Source of the DNA: Galaxea fascicularis
Taxonomy: Eukaryota; Cnidaria; Anthozoa; Scleractinia; Euphylliidae
Direction: 5' to 3'
Length of the DNA stretch: 64,000 bases
Assembly: GCA_948470475.1 (NCBI GenBank)
Contig: OX419347.1
Location: 3,814,572 to 3,878,571, forward strand
Below the pieces are notes generated by a model. It saw only the letters and a list, made by a program, of their open reading frames with translations, was not told the origin of the DNA and made no database searches. Made by a program: the position numbers and the translations under genes. How positions within the stretch are numbered: position 1 is the stretch's first letter; every line of letters begins with the position of its first letter. Positions 1 to 11,471 of the stretch are shown piece by piece.

Positions 1-146
1 GTTGTCTGTCCAGAAAAATATAGGGATTTGCCAATGGGTCAATTTCCACTAATACAGAGAGTAATATCGGAAAAGACGTTACTCACTATCTTGGCCTGTT
101 TTTACAACAAGAACCTTCGATGTCATAAGCAATCTGTATGAACAAC

Positions 147-368
147 AGGTGGGTTCACACTAGACCCTCATGTGCACTTCAAGTGCACTTTCAAGGAAGG
201 TTTCGACCTTACTTGAGAGTGCATTTTAGTACTTTGATGTTTTGATGTTTCTCTGGCGACTAAGTACGATCAGTCAAGTGAAACGACAACTGTTCACTCA
301 CAAGTTCATCTCAAGTGCATTTCAACCACAATTCAAGTGCACCTGAAATGTCTAGTGTGAACCCACCT
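147..368. mobile_element. MITE with about 19-bp terminal inverted repeats
   Basis: The ends are inverted copies of AGGTGGGTTCACACTAGAC, and the trinucleotide AAC flanks both sides as a probable target-site duplication. The interior repeats AAGTGCAC-type motifs in both orientations. No coding potential is visible, so this looks like a small non-autonomous DNA transposon. The superfamily is uncertain; a 3-bp duplication would fit PIF/Harbinger. Confidence 0.65.
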
Positions 369-369
369 A

Positions 370-1115
370 ACGTGTCTTTCGACTTCATCTTCAAGACTGA
401 GTACGGGTGAGTACATTGTTAAACTATTTTACAGATCATTCTCATTTTGTGGCGATGTATTCAAGTGGTATTGTCATGTTTCTACTCGAAATTTACTCGA
501 CTTGAGGGCGGTCACATGCAAAACTTCTGCGATCGATTTTGTTGCTTCACAAGTTTATAGTCAAGTTCTTGAATCTCTGTCAACTCTGGTCTGTTCCTCA
601 AGCATTGAATCAGTTTGTTTGCCAAGTTGTCGGCCACAATTTGACCGAAATTTGATCCCAAAATCAGTCAAATATCTGCGCAGTTTTGCCACATGACAAA
701 GATTTTGGAAATCTGTCAATTATTTTAGTAAGGGATCCAGCTCAATTACCACCTGTTGCAGACAAACCTTAATATCATGAAATCGATCGCAGAAGTTCTG
801 CATGTTTTTAACGTGATTGCCCTCGAGTAAAGTAAATTTACGAGTGGAAATGTTGGTAGGCCTGCTGTAATTGGTCAGCAGTGTTGCGCATGCGAGTGTG
901 TGTGTGTGATGTGTGTAGAAAGCATGGCCGACAGCCTGAATAAAGTATGCTCATTGTGTTAGTCCAGTTGTTCCTGTTCGTACCGGTACCTGCTGGTCAA
1001 CAGAAACATGGAAATACTACTTGAATATACCTCCACAAAGTGAGAATGATCTGAAAAATAGTTTGACAATCTACTCACCCGTATGTCTTGAAGATGAAGT
1101 CAAAGACACGTTGTT
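370..1115. repeat. Large imperfect inverted repeat (foldback)
   Basis: The left arm, beginning AACGTGTCTTTCGACTTCATC, returns as its reverse complement at the right end. Further matched blocks lie inward, for example around 480-540 against 780-850. The right arm is interrupted by a separate insertion at 851-1002. The arms are diverged but clearly paired over several hundred bases. No gene is seen here. Confidence 0.6.
851..1002 (+). mobile_element. Probable short solo LTR (TRIM-like)
   Basis: The segment starts TGTTGG and ends TCAACA (TG...CA ends), carries an AATAAA signal at 939-944, and is flanked by GAAA on both sides, as expected for a short target duplication. It exactly accounts for the sequence that breaks the symmetry of the surrounding foldback. 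It is only about 150 bp, so it would be a very short LTR of the TRIM kind. The LTR identity is an inference. Confidence 0.45.
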
Positions 1116-1709
1116 CTTTAAAGATTATCTACGAAGTCGAAGGTCTGGAAAATTCCACTGACATGAGCATCTTCTTCTTACCCATTCCGAGAACATACCA
1201 ACCAAACTTCTCCCAACCTTCAGTTATATTCATATCGTCCGCAATTACTTACCATTGGTTATTCTAGTAAAGAATATATGTTTTATCAGGTAAGCTAAGT
1301 CAACATTAGTCTAGAAACCGAAACTGCAACACAAAAGGATTATTATTACGCTCCACGTTGACCTTTTGTTCACCCTAAAATAGCGCTTTTGACAGAAAAT
1401 AAAAAACCAGTAGAATAACTTTAAGAATTTTTCTCAATTGTAGCCGAAAGCTTCCCTGGGAAAACGTTGTTGGACATTCTTGTTCCTCAGAAAATCTCAA
1501 CCTTACCGGACTTAAATAAACTGAAAAACCCTTTAACAATACTGCTCCAAAAAAGCCTGCGAAAAAAACTCACACCAAGCCAAAGAAAAAAGTGCGCGCT
1601 CTCATGAATGTGCTCGAATACGCATCAGCGAATCTGTCAGTCATTCAAAGCTCTCCGATTGGCTCTCTAAATTTAACACCAAAAAATAAGAATTTGAGTG
1701 ACGCCTTAA
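1116..1709. other. Gene-free stretch
   Basis: AT-rich sequence with no convincing exon, splice-site pair or RNA structure on either strand. Nothing further can be supported. Confidence 0.5.
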
Positions 1710-1724
1710 TACAAAGCGTCTCTT

Positions 1725-2470
1725 TTGTCCAATGCTAAGCACATGATGTTACGCCTCCAGTTCTCTGGTTACAATAAGTGTTTCCGGGAAGAGGTAGTGC
1801 GTTCAGCTTTGACTGCTTACCACCGCCTAGTGCAGTTGGACGCGAATGGTCAAAAACCACTGTATTGGCCGAGAGAGTGGAGAATAAATGAACAGGCACG
1901 CGCACGACGGAGTAAACGTGAAACCTGGTTTAGAGGAGACGGATGCGAGAGCGTGAATTTTGTACCAGCAACTCCTGGTTCCCAGTTAAAACATCGCTTC
2001 ATGAATGAAATCAAGAAAGCTGGGTTTCGAATCAAAGTTGTTGAGCGGTCTGGAACAACCATCAAGACCATGTTGCAGAAATCGGACCCGTTCAGGATCA
2101 GTCAAGCAAGATTGCATGGTATGCCGAGCTGACGGAAGGGGGTCTTGCCAGAGTACTGGCGTGACGTATGAACTGCTTTGCCAGGCTTGCCAGTGCAGAT
2201 ATGTTGGGGAAACATCACGAAGTGCTTACGTACGTGGGAGAGAACACCTAAAAGCCCTTCAACGACGTGAGCATGCTCTGTAAGGTGGAAACATTGCCGT
2301 GAGCGACATGGAGGAAACATCGTACAGTTCGTGATGAATGTGACAGGAGTTCTTTTCGAGACGATGCGATGCTGAGTCACGTCACGGAGTTTGTAATGAT
2401 TGGTAAAGTCGAGGACCACGGACTGATTAACACGAAAAGCGAATGGAACTATTTCCGTGTCCCAAGAGCT
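1725..2470 (+). pseudogene. Degenerate retroelement with GIY-YIG endonuclease region
   Basis: Two overlapping reading frames together give a protein tail. The first contains FVPATPGSQL and a KSDPF segment. After a frameshift near 2080 the second gives a Cys-rich stretch (CMVC, GSCQSTGVTYELLCQAC) followed by YVGETSRSAYVRGREHLK, the hallmark of the GIY-YIG domain that ends many Penelope-like and related cnidarian retroelements. Beyond a stop at 2281 further matching residues appear in shifted frames (FRDDAMLSHVTE, then a WNYFRVPRA-like block near 2440). Several frameshifts and stops show it is dead. The reverse transcriptase upstream is missing. Confidence 0.6.
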
Positions 2471-2843
2471 GTGGTATCAGTATAGCAATTTTATTAAAAC
2501 CTGATAAGGGGAAATTCGGTGACTCTCTACATAGAGCACGCGTCGACATATGCATTTGAATTTTAAGTACGTTGCGTGCGCAGAGAGTTTCGTTTGAAAC
2601 TTTGTTAGACGCAACCAACAGAAGATGGTAAGATCAACTGAGGAGGCTGTTGTCACAGCTCAACTAGTTTTGTGAGTTTTAAAATGTGTTGTTGTGTTTC
2701 AAGTGAAAATAAACAATCGTTCACTGTTTGAATTCTACACCCCCAATCTTCAACTGTAAAAACAGAACAATACCAGTGCTAAACGTTCTGCTTTCCTCTT
2801 AAGTTTTCACGAAACTCACAAAAAACAATCAATGTGTACTTAC
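2471..2843. other. Gene-free stretch / intron
   Basis: No coding signal is visible. It probably lies inside the intron that follows the last visible FN3 exon of the minus-strand gene, whose remaining 3' exons would be left of the window. Confidence 0.4.
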
Positions 2844-4404
2844 TGTCTTCATCTGTGATGACAGTGATAGCTGCGCTCACATCCCCCCCTCCCTTTGCAG
2901 TCGAGGCAAACATTGTGATGCTGTAGTTAGTGTATTCATTCAGATCTGTCAGTGTAGCTTGTGTTGTTGGGGCAGTAACGTTCTTGGTTAGTTGAATACC
3001 ATTAGGTAACGCCTTGTAGGTAACTGTATAACTCAGTATGATGCCATTTTGATCATCAGCTGGAACTTCTCCCCATTGAACCAAAATACTGGTAGAGCTT
3101 GTGTTGTGTCCACGGACATCAGCTGGAGGAGCGTTTGGCTCTGTAAACAAAGAGAAAGAAAACAAACATGAAACTTAATCCCCGTCAACATTGTATTAAC
3201 GACCTACAAACACAAGTTACATTGTACTTACTGTCTTCATCTGTGATGACGATGATAGGTGTGCTCGCATTTCCAGCTCCCTTTGCAGTTGAGGCAAACA
3301 CTGTGATGCTGTAGTTAGTATATTCATTCAAATCTGTCAGTGTAGCTTGTCTTGTTTGGGCAGGAACATTCTTAGTTTGTTCATTACCATTCGGTAACGC
3401 CTTGTAGGTAACTGTATAACTCAGTATGATGCCATTTTGATCAGCGGCTGGAACTTCTCCCCATCGATTCAAAATACTGGTAGAGCTTGTGTTGTGTCCA
3501 CGGACATTAACTGGAGGAGCACTTGGTGCTGTTAAGAATGATTGAGAACGTTGCAGAAACTACAGCATGAATACAGGAATACACAAAACAAGTGGTACTC
3601 TTTGTTCTTCTGTTAGTTCTCAAGATAAAAAAAATGTTCCTTTGAGGTTGTTCAAAATCAGGTGCAACAACAACTTAGTACAAAATACTATGCAATTAAA
3701 AGTAGTTGACTCAAAAATAAAATTATGATGTGGTAATTATTTGATCAACAAGGAGTGGCTGTTTGGCTTTTCTGATAACTGATACTAAATTACAATATTG
3801 ACAGAACCAGGAGGGAGTTGGTACGAACTTAATTTGTTGTTACTACAATGTTTTTTCCTCTGAGCATGACTAGTACAGATACAGAAATTTGAACTTACTA
3901 TTTCCAATATCTATAACAGGGTTTAGATAGCAGATGTGTTGCAGCTGTACATTCTTTTTTGCTGTTTTGAAATGAGCACGTCTGTTTGAATAAATTGCAA
4001 AGCAGCCGAGCGAAGCAATGGATAAGTGCATTGTATAAATCCACTGATTATCACCATCACCATTAAAAGGTGTACAATACCTTCTTCATCTGTGGTTGTA
4101 TGCACTACAAGGCTTGCTGCACTTTGACCAACTTTATTACTGGCAAACACCTTAAGATAGTACTTTCTCCCAGGATGGAGGTCTTCAAGAAAAGCACTTG
4201 TTGAAGAACTGGGCACCACGCAGGTACTACTGGACAATCCTTGACATTTGGCATCCCTAAAGTTCTGATTATCCTCACTTATTGTCACTGTGTAATTGAG
4301 AATTTCACTGTTCCCATCAAAGCCAGGAATCCAAGACACATTTACTGCCCTTGATGTTTTGGAGACAATGCTGACATTCTCTGGTGGGTCTGGTGCTGGT
4401 GTCA
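2844..4404 (-). CDS. Three fibronectin type III domain exons (partial extracellular protein)
   Basis: Three exons read on the minus strand: 4404-4081 (108 codons), 3528-3232 and 3140-2844 (99 codons each). Each has a clean acceptor and donor, and all are phase 1-1. Each encodes one FN3 domain: a PP-x-NV start, a central W (SWIPG, NRWGEVP, VQWGEVP), the YTVTYKALPNG strand and a NYSITVFA-type YxxxV strand. The last two are near copies of each other, including flanking intron, so they are a recent tandem duplication. Such domains mediate protein contacts in matrix or cell-surface proteins. No start, stop, signal peptide or membrane segment is visible. The 3' end is left of the window. Upstream exons may be the Ig exons at 9-11.5 kb, since all phases match, or may be absent. 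Confidence 0.8.
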
Positions 4405-4968
4405 CTGTAAATTGGACCATTTTTTTAAAAGAAAGTTATGAGGTTGTGCAACACCTTCACTAGATTAAAAAAGCTGCTGTATTTTAAATTTCAAAGGAAC
4501 AACGTGTACATTTTTTCTGTACGAAAATTGTTGTAACAGAATTAAAAATGTCCTTGGAAACAAGGTAACGTAAATGACCAACTGGTGACGTAAATTATTT
4601 TTGGTTTTGCTTTATTAGATGATCATATGTAGTAAGCAGAAGACACTAAATAAAAACGTTTATCAGAAAAATCATCAAAAATATTCAAATTTGCCCTTTT
4701 ATCTTAATATCGTCGAGTACGTACAAGAGTAACGTAAATGACAAGTTAGCTACATGCCTTTCATTCCTTTTCCGGAGCTTTTTGTTCACTCGTTCTTAAC
4801 TGAAAACACGTTCTTCAAGGGCCTTGATTGTGTTTTTCATATCTCTTATTTTATTTGCCTCTTTTGGTTTTTTCTCACTTGGGTTAAATCGGGAAACTTA
4901 ATTATTTGGTGAGGCGATGGTATTACAGCAGTTGATTGCTCTCCTTTCTTCAATAGCTTGATTACTTA

Positions 4969-5257
4969 AGGCCGATTTACACGGTACGATTTTTGCTTAC
5001 GACTGTCGCATGCAACTTCTGTAGCGCGCGCTGCTCGCGACATGCAAAAAATCGTATTCGACACCTGTCATTCAATTTACCTATACCTACGACTGTCGTA
5101 TGGTTTTAAAACATGATTCAAAATCCTACGACAAATTTTAGGTCGCGTGCGTCTGTGGTAGAGAAGTTGTAGGAGCATTCACACGGCACAACTTTGTTCT
5201 ACGTTAGGTCGCATACGCCAAGACGCGCGCGACAAATCGTATCGTGTAAATCGGCCC
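4969..5257. mobile_element. PIF/Harbinger-type MITE
   Basis: The ends are inverted copies of GGCCGATTTACACGGTACGA with few mismatches, and TTA flanks each end, the 3-bp duplication typical of PIF/Harbinger elements. The interior is full of TACGAC and CGCGCG motifs in both orientations. It has no coding sequence. Confidence 0.75.
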
Positions 5258-5436
5258 TTAGACTGTTCGATACTGTCTAATGCTTTATAACACGGTGCTT
5301 TCCCGCTTTTGAAAGCCTCTCTTATGTCTTCTTTCTTTCTTTGCAAGCTTTTTGAATTTCAGTAGCGCGTGACTTAAGCATGTCTGTAAGTGATCCACAA
5401 TAGAATCCTACAGTGGCCCGTATGGGACATCTATTA

Positions 5437-5992
5437 GGGCCTGTTTACATGGAGATAGGCTGACCCTCTTAGGAGGATGACCCTTCTAGAAGGGGCAAAA
5501 GATAGCCCCCCTTTACATGCAAAGTCTTGTCCCTAGGGCTATGGTGATTATTGAATTTGGCGCAGAGGGAGACAACTGCGCGGTCGTTAAGTACAAAACA
5601 ACCAAAATGGCGGACATGCGAAGTATTTTGGCGGTAAATTCAATTTTCCTTGCGCTTGCCTCTTTGGCTGCGGTTTTTCAGTGCTGTGGGTTCTTGCTGT
5701 CGTATCTCCTAAAAGAAAAACGCCGACAACAGCGAATGGCGCTACAGTTTCGCGGCAATCTGACAGTAATCCGATCCCACAAAAGTTGACCCTTCTAGGA
5801 GGGTGGCCCTACCTACATGGCAAAAAGTTGGCCCTCGCAGGAGGGTTACCCTACCAAGCAGATAGGGTCCCTACCCCTAGGGTGACCCTACCTCTCATGT
5901 AAACCAAACCGGAAAATACAATAGGCAAGGGTTACCCTTCTAAGAGGGTGCCCCTTCTAGAAGGGTCACCCTATCTCCATGTAAACAGGTCC
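5437..5992. mobile_element. PIF/Harbinger-type element with a coding remnant
   Basis: Terminal inverted repeats (GGGCCTGTTTACATGGAGAT and its complement) are flanked by TTA on both sides. Subterminal AGGGTGACCCT and CTTCTAGAAGGG motifs recur in both orientations. The interior holds a 90-codon plus-strand reading frame (5517-5789) in which MADMRSILAVNS and a hydrophobic stretch (LALASLAAVFQCCGFLLSYL) are followed by basic KEKRRQQRM. It resembles the N-terminal start of a Harbinger-type transposase gene, so this is probably an internally deleted copy of a longer element. Confidence 0.7.
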
Positions 5993-6188
5993 TTAGTGAA
6001 CACATTTTTTATCTAGTTTGATTTATGTATTACTCAGTTATAAGTCGAGATCTCAACTTATAACGAGAGAACTGAGTAAAACATAAATAAAACTGCAAAA
6101 CAAATGTAATCACTAATAGATGTCCCGTGCGGGCCACCGTATAATCCTCTGTAACCACCAAAACGTTTGTGTTTTGAGCTAAAATAAA

Positions 6189-6351
6189 GGATGCGTTCTT
6201 TTGGGATGATCCAGATCAGGATCAATGATCTAAGACCACTCAGATCATGGTGCATCAAAGGAACCGAGGAATCCACTCTGAGCAAGGATTCTTCGGTTCC
6301 TTTGATGCGCCATGATCTGAGTTATCAGGATCATCCCAAAGGAACGCACCC
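6189..6351. repeat. Hairpin-forming MITE-like palindrome
   Basis: Two arms of about 70 bp, starting GGATGCGTTCTTTTGGGATG and ending in its complement, pair around a short loop near 6273. The outer end resembles the GGGTGCGTTTT ends seen near 18331 and 47202, suggesting a shared terminal family. No clear target duplication was found. Confidence 0.6.
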
Positions 6352-7442
6352 ATAGTTGCCTTCGCTGTAACAACGTCAACGCAACAAAATCATTTACGTT
6401 ATCAGAAGCTGTTATAATTTACTTTCTAGGACGATAGCTTCCGAGGAAATCTTATCTTTTCTTATTTTCTGTTAGTTGTAATGGGACCTCTTGTTTCTAA
6501 TTCTCAGCCGTGGGTGAAAGGGAGTGGGACGTTTCCTTCAAAAGATCCTAATTTCGGCTACCTGCCTCGAAGGGGCGTAGCCATTAATGCCGTCATCACT
6601 ATTTGTGAGATAGTTCGTAACCCTAATCGATGGGCAATCGCGTCCGTAAACCGAATCCTCGGATAAGCCTAATCCTCGGATAGATTTCGTAGCATTGACT
6701 TGAAGCGGCTCGCTCTCGGCACTTCTCGACTTCTTATTGATCCAAAGGTTTTCCACGTACTTGTGCTTTGACGCGACTTTCGAGGCACATTTATTTGCAA
6801 TGATTTTTTTCTATTTTTCTATTTTCAACGGCGATGTTTCAACTTCACAGCTTGGTTGCAGAAAGGCCCACAGGAGATTAATATCGGATTTATGAAATTC
6901 AAGCGCCAGAGAAGCCGATTTTTTTCCCAGGCCGGAGCTGTGAAGTGTGATGAGATGCTTGAATTGAGCGTAAAGAATGTGAAGGCTCACTGATATACTT
7001 AAATCGCATCCGATCGCACAACTCATAAAAAATGGCATAATTCCTCAAAGGTATACACAGTCTTCACCAAGTAAACCATCAATTCAGTATCGTTTATATT
7101 AGCGAAAAACATCCCGCATCTACACGTCATATTTCAAAGTGATTTACCTTTGAAAACTCTTGAACTTATTTAATCTCCGTGACAAACATCTCTCGCACGT
7201 AATCTCAGGTTACCATGCAAATTTGCGCTTTGATCGACCCCACTAAAAATAAACAACACGCTAAACTTTCATCTTTTTGACAAGTTCTTGCAACATTATC
7301 CTTGACTATCGTTTTTGATGCGAGCATTACTCAATTATTTTAATTTTACGCTCAAACTGTTTCCAGTAAAGGAGTTTTTAATGCCTGAAGAAGCCACTCC
7401 GCAACTATGGCCGCAATTGAGAACAATATTGTGGTGTACTGT
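6352..7442. other. Gene-free stretch
   Basis: About 1.1 kb with short open frames in both directions but no protein family signal, no paired splice sites and no obvious repeat ends. It would be an intron or intergenic spacer, depending on whether the FN3 exons belong to the Ig gene. Confidence 0.4.
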
Positions 7443-7602
7443 ATTAGGCCCCGTTTATATGGAGAAAAGTTGTCCCGGGCAGAAGGGTCACCCGCCTACC
7501 CGAGCTACCCTGGGGCGAGCCAACTTTTCATACATTTCCTTACAAAACTTGGCGAGCCGTTTACACGAGAAACAAAAAGTTGGCTCGGCTAGGAGGGTGA
7601 CC
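7443..7602. mobile_element. Truncated or diverged MITE
   Basis: The left end TTAGGCCCCGTTTATATGGA resembles the GGGCCTGTTTACATGGAG end of the element at 5437, and the interior has matching GAAGGGTCACCC and GGAGGGTGACC motifs. The right terminal repeat cannot be seen, so it is probably a decayed or partial relative. Confidence 0.5.
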
Positions 7603-7734
7603 ACAAACACACAAACCAACAACAAACCAAACCACAAACCACAATTACTTATCTTTCTGATTAAGAAACAAATTACAGCCTCAATTTACCATACTCTATT
7701 CATTCCAAAATGTAGCTGTTGTGGTTCAATTTTA

Positions 7735-7825
7735 TCCTTGGTTTAAATTTTATTTTCCTTTGTTTTTGGGTATGGTAATTTATGATAATGAGTTTGAAAC
7801 AAAGGAAAATAAAATTTAAACCAAT
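7735..7825. repeat. Short AT-rich palindrome
   Basis: TGGTTTAAATTTTATTTTCC and its reverse complement lie about 80 bp apart and would form a hairpin of roughly 30 bp. It lies just downstream of the PAN-like terminal exon (minus strand), so it would fall in or after the 3' UTR. A TTTATT (AATAAA on the minus strand) lies inside it. Confidence 0.5.
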
Positions 7826-7888
7826 GTTAAATTTGAACCGCAGTATACCCATTCTATACACCAGCCATGAAACTGCAATTGCTTCAGT

Positions 7889-10800
7889 TTATTTCGACTT
7901 TAAAGTTGCTTTCATACCTCGAATCCAGACATACACAGGGTAGGCTAGGTCGCGCGTGTTGTTGTAGGGCTCAATCTTTGATGTGTTTGTGCACTCAAAG
8001 CAGAAGTAGCCGTAGCTTTCCCAATTCTCCACAGCCTTACACCTCGGGTTTCTGGCCACACACTTCGCCTGGCATTGAGCAGCAGTTATTGGTTTATTTC
8101 TGTCAGCGGGTATGAGAGATCGTCCTTGGATGGTGCACCAGTGAGTTTCAGGTGAGTATTTCCTCCAGGCTGAAAACCATTTCCAAGGCGGGGTCATTTT
8201 AGCTTACAGGGGTCCGCATTAATGATATCCACAGTTATAAAGCATACCAAAAATCATTGCGGACTATCAACCACTGGAACACATACTTCGTTTAAGCATG
8301 TACGTTTTTTTTTCGCTTACAACCTATCCTCTAATAGTCGGATTCCTGGTTCCATAACAATAAAGCCTGGTTTTCACTAGCGACGCAAGCATAAACGCAA
8401 ACATAAGCACAAGCACAAGTGAAAACGGCAGCAACATAAGCATAAGCATAAGCAGAAACATAAGAGGAACGAATCCACTTATTTGTCAAGTCTGGTTTTC
8501 ACTACGGACGCAAGCACAAGCGCAAGCACAAGAAAAGGAAAAATTTTGATCCTTGTGCTTGCGCTTGCGCTTGCGCTTATGCTTATGCTTGCGTTGAAGT
8601 CGTTTTCACGGTGAAATAAGCGCTCTTGTGCTTGCGCTTATGCTTGCGTCGCTAGTGAAAACCAGGCTTAAATCTTGAGAGATTGAGTTGTGTTACGCTA
8701 CTCCATAGAGTATATTCGCGCAGCCTTACACAAATTGTAGATGAGTTAATTCGATGATTTATTCTTAGATCTTTATCAAAACGGCCTCAATTGTCCTTAA
8801 CTTACTTGTGTGGTGGTTAACTTACATTATCGACTCCACTGATAAGGCCACATTTTTGTGTTCAACTCCGCCACCGACGCAGCACTACAGTTTCTTTAGA
8901 AACTAACTCCTTTATACAATAAAAACTGACGGTTTTTTTTTAACACTTATGAGTGTTAGCAGCTTATTTCATCTTAAGGAAGATTATGGCTAACGAGACT
9001 ATTAAAACAACAAATGGCAGAGCGGTATAAAATTGTACTTACACTGCATATAAAGGTTAGCAGCATTGGAGAGAACCATCCCTTGATCGTTGTTTGCAGT
9101 GCACTGGTACTGTCCGCTGTCTGTTCTACTCACATTCGTGATTGTCAACTGCTTGTTTTGTGGCGATAAACTGATTCTAGGATTGGCAGTTGTATTTACA
9201 GCAGTTCCATCTATGGCCCATGAAAAAGTCGGTTCTGGATTTCCAATGGCGTTACAGGATAAAGTGACGTTATTTCCTTCTGTTACTGTCTGACTTAGTG
9301 GCTGAGTTGTGAATTCAGGCTGGTCTATAATTGATTAAAGCAACACAATCACACACATGGCCTTTTGAAACGAATCATGATTGCAGTAGTTCCACACTGG
9401 AAATTCTGACCCTCATCATCAAAGCGTATTGTTAGCCAGGGTGATGTACATAATCTGTACGAACCTATTTAGCAACAACTGTTCCCACTAAAAGAAAAGA
9501 TCAGAAATGACGGAGTTTCAACTCTATGGCTTTATGCATATGGAGAGATGTGAGGAGGCTATAATTCACGGTATACTTCAACTTTGATGAAGATACTCTA
9601 CATTACAGTTTGAGAAACAATAGAAGAAAAATGCCGTCAACAATTTCTTTTAGTTTTTTTTTTTTCCTATTTACGCTTGAAAAGGAATTGAAGATCAAGA
9701 AAGTTAATGATTTTTAATCTTTATACAATGTAGCAACTGTTCACCGAGTCAGCTGCCGAGGCACCCCAAATCTTCAAACTGTATAAGAACGAAAAGTATA
9801 AAGTCGTACATACACTGCACATCAAGTGTAGCAGCATTGGAGAAAACCATCCCAACAGTGTTGTTTGCACTGCACTGGTATTGTCCGCTGTCTGTTCTAC
9901 TCACACTCGTTACGGTCAACTGCTTGTTCTGTGATGATAAACTGATTCTAGGATTGGCAAGTGTATTTACAGCAGTTCCATTTATGGTCCATGAAAAAGT
10001 CGGTTCTGGATTTCCAATGGCGTTACAGGATAAAGTGATGTTATTTCCTTCTGTTACAGTCCGACTTAGTGGCTGAGTTGAAAATTCCGGCTGGTCTGAA
10101 AAAAGACGGAAGGGTAAGAAAGTCTTTTACGAAAGATTGCATTTTGAAAGATGACTTGTTGGAAATTGTTTCTATCATCGAGACGTCCATTATAGCAGCT
10201 TCAGTGTAGAATGGAAACCGAAGACTCTTGTAACACTTGTGGCAATTAGCAAGTTAATAAAACATGAGAAAGACTTGGACCAAAATGTGAGTTGTACCGA
10301 TTAATATGCTTTTTTTTTTTTTTTCATTTTAGGAAAACTACATTGTGGAAAGGTGTGTATGATCCTAGGACATCCAGTTAGCCTGGAATTACAAAATTTT
10401 GGTTTTGCTAGACGGAGAAAGTACCGCGTACTACAAAAACCCAGAAACAAACTCAACCCTTGTAAGAAGTCTAGTCTGTTGACCATTAAACCGCTAACAG
10501 TGACCATTGTTTAATTTCTCCTTCTTGGAACACTGCTTCATCAAACAAAGGTTTGGAGAAAAAAGGAAGTCACCAACAAGTTACAAAGGCCTAGACTGTT
10601 TAACAAATTCTCCTCCTTATTACCATAGCAAATGTATGGAAAACGGTGTGGAGAATACACTTACTGATATTATTTAAAGGGTTAAATAAGATTTGGTCTC
10701 ACTAGTCCAAGGCTAACCCACTTTACTGGTCTGGTCTTATTCAAAGGGCGAGGCCAAAGAATGCAGGTCAACCCACCCAACTATCACCTTTTTTCACTCA

Positions 10801-11471
10801 AGAGTATACTGTTTGTGCATCGTTTAAACAAAAAGAATATTTCCTTACACTGTACGTCCAGTGTGGCAGCATCGGAGGTTACATTTCCAAGGCTGTTGGA
10901 AGCCACACATCGATATTGTCCGCTGTCTCCTCTGCTTATATTCGTTATAGTTAGCGATTTAATGTCTGCTCCAAAACTGATTCTGGCATCATTAACTGGA
11001 CTCAAAGTGGACCCATCTTTGGTCCATGAAACAGTCGGTTCTGGGTCTCCACTGGCGTTACAAGAGAAAGTTACTCGATTTCCTTCAATTGCTGTTATAT
11101 TCTGTGGCTTTTCCGTGATCTGAAGCGGGGCTAAAATAAAGAAAAAAGAAAGCATTTATCGCTTACAGCAGCAAATGTGCTTTCATACGGTAAACACCAC
11201 GCCAGCACAAATAAAAACACGTTTAAAACATGAAATCATTCTAAGTAAACGTTCCTACAAAGAACACAAGATGCGTTACCTTTGGCAATCCCACTTAGGT
11301 CTATCGTTGAACTCAATAACAACAGCGAAGAAGACATTGAGGGCGATACAGATGTACTGTCAGATACCGACACACTCGAACTCATTGACACAGATGATGA
11401 GGTACTCATTGAGGCGCTTGAAGAAGGCGATGTGGACGCCACTAGGGAGGATGACGTCAGCGAAGAAGACA
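7889..11471 (-). CDS. Secreted or surface protein: Ser-rich linker, three Ig domains, PAN-like C-terminus (5' partial)
   Basis: Minus-strand exons: 11471-11280 (Ser-rich, 64 codons), 11130-10849, 10095-9814 and 9324-9043 (one Ig domain each, all 282 bp), and 8169-7889 (terminal, stop at 7889). Every junction is phase 1 and in frame. Each Ig exon shows the I-set pattern: a first Cys (FSCNASG, LSCNAIG), a Trp, then DSGQYxC. The second and third Ig exons are near copies. The last exon has six Cys (WC, CQAKC, RC, FCFEC) spaced like a PAN/Apple domain and ends YPVYVWIRG... without a membrane anchor, so this isoform should be secreted. The first coding exon and signal peptide are not seen above 11471. 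The terminal exon could instead be an alternative end, with Ig exons splicing on to the FN3 exons. Confidence 0.75.
8364..8668. mobile_element. PIF/Harbinger-type MITE, Ig/PAN intron
   Basis: The inverted ends AGCCTGGTTTTCACTAGCGA and complement are flanked by TAA on both sides. The interior is made of CAAGCATAAGC-like hexamer repeats running in both directions. A damaged relative lies at 41540-41632. It is non-coding and sits in the intron before the PAN-like exon. Confidence 0.8.
10145..10785. other. Intron between Ig exons
   Basis: The intron between the first and second Ig exons contains a T run near 10310 and no further domain signal. No additional exon is supported. Confidence 0.5.
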
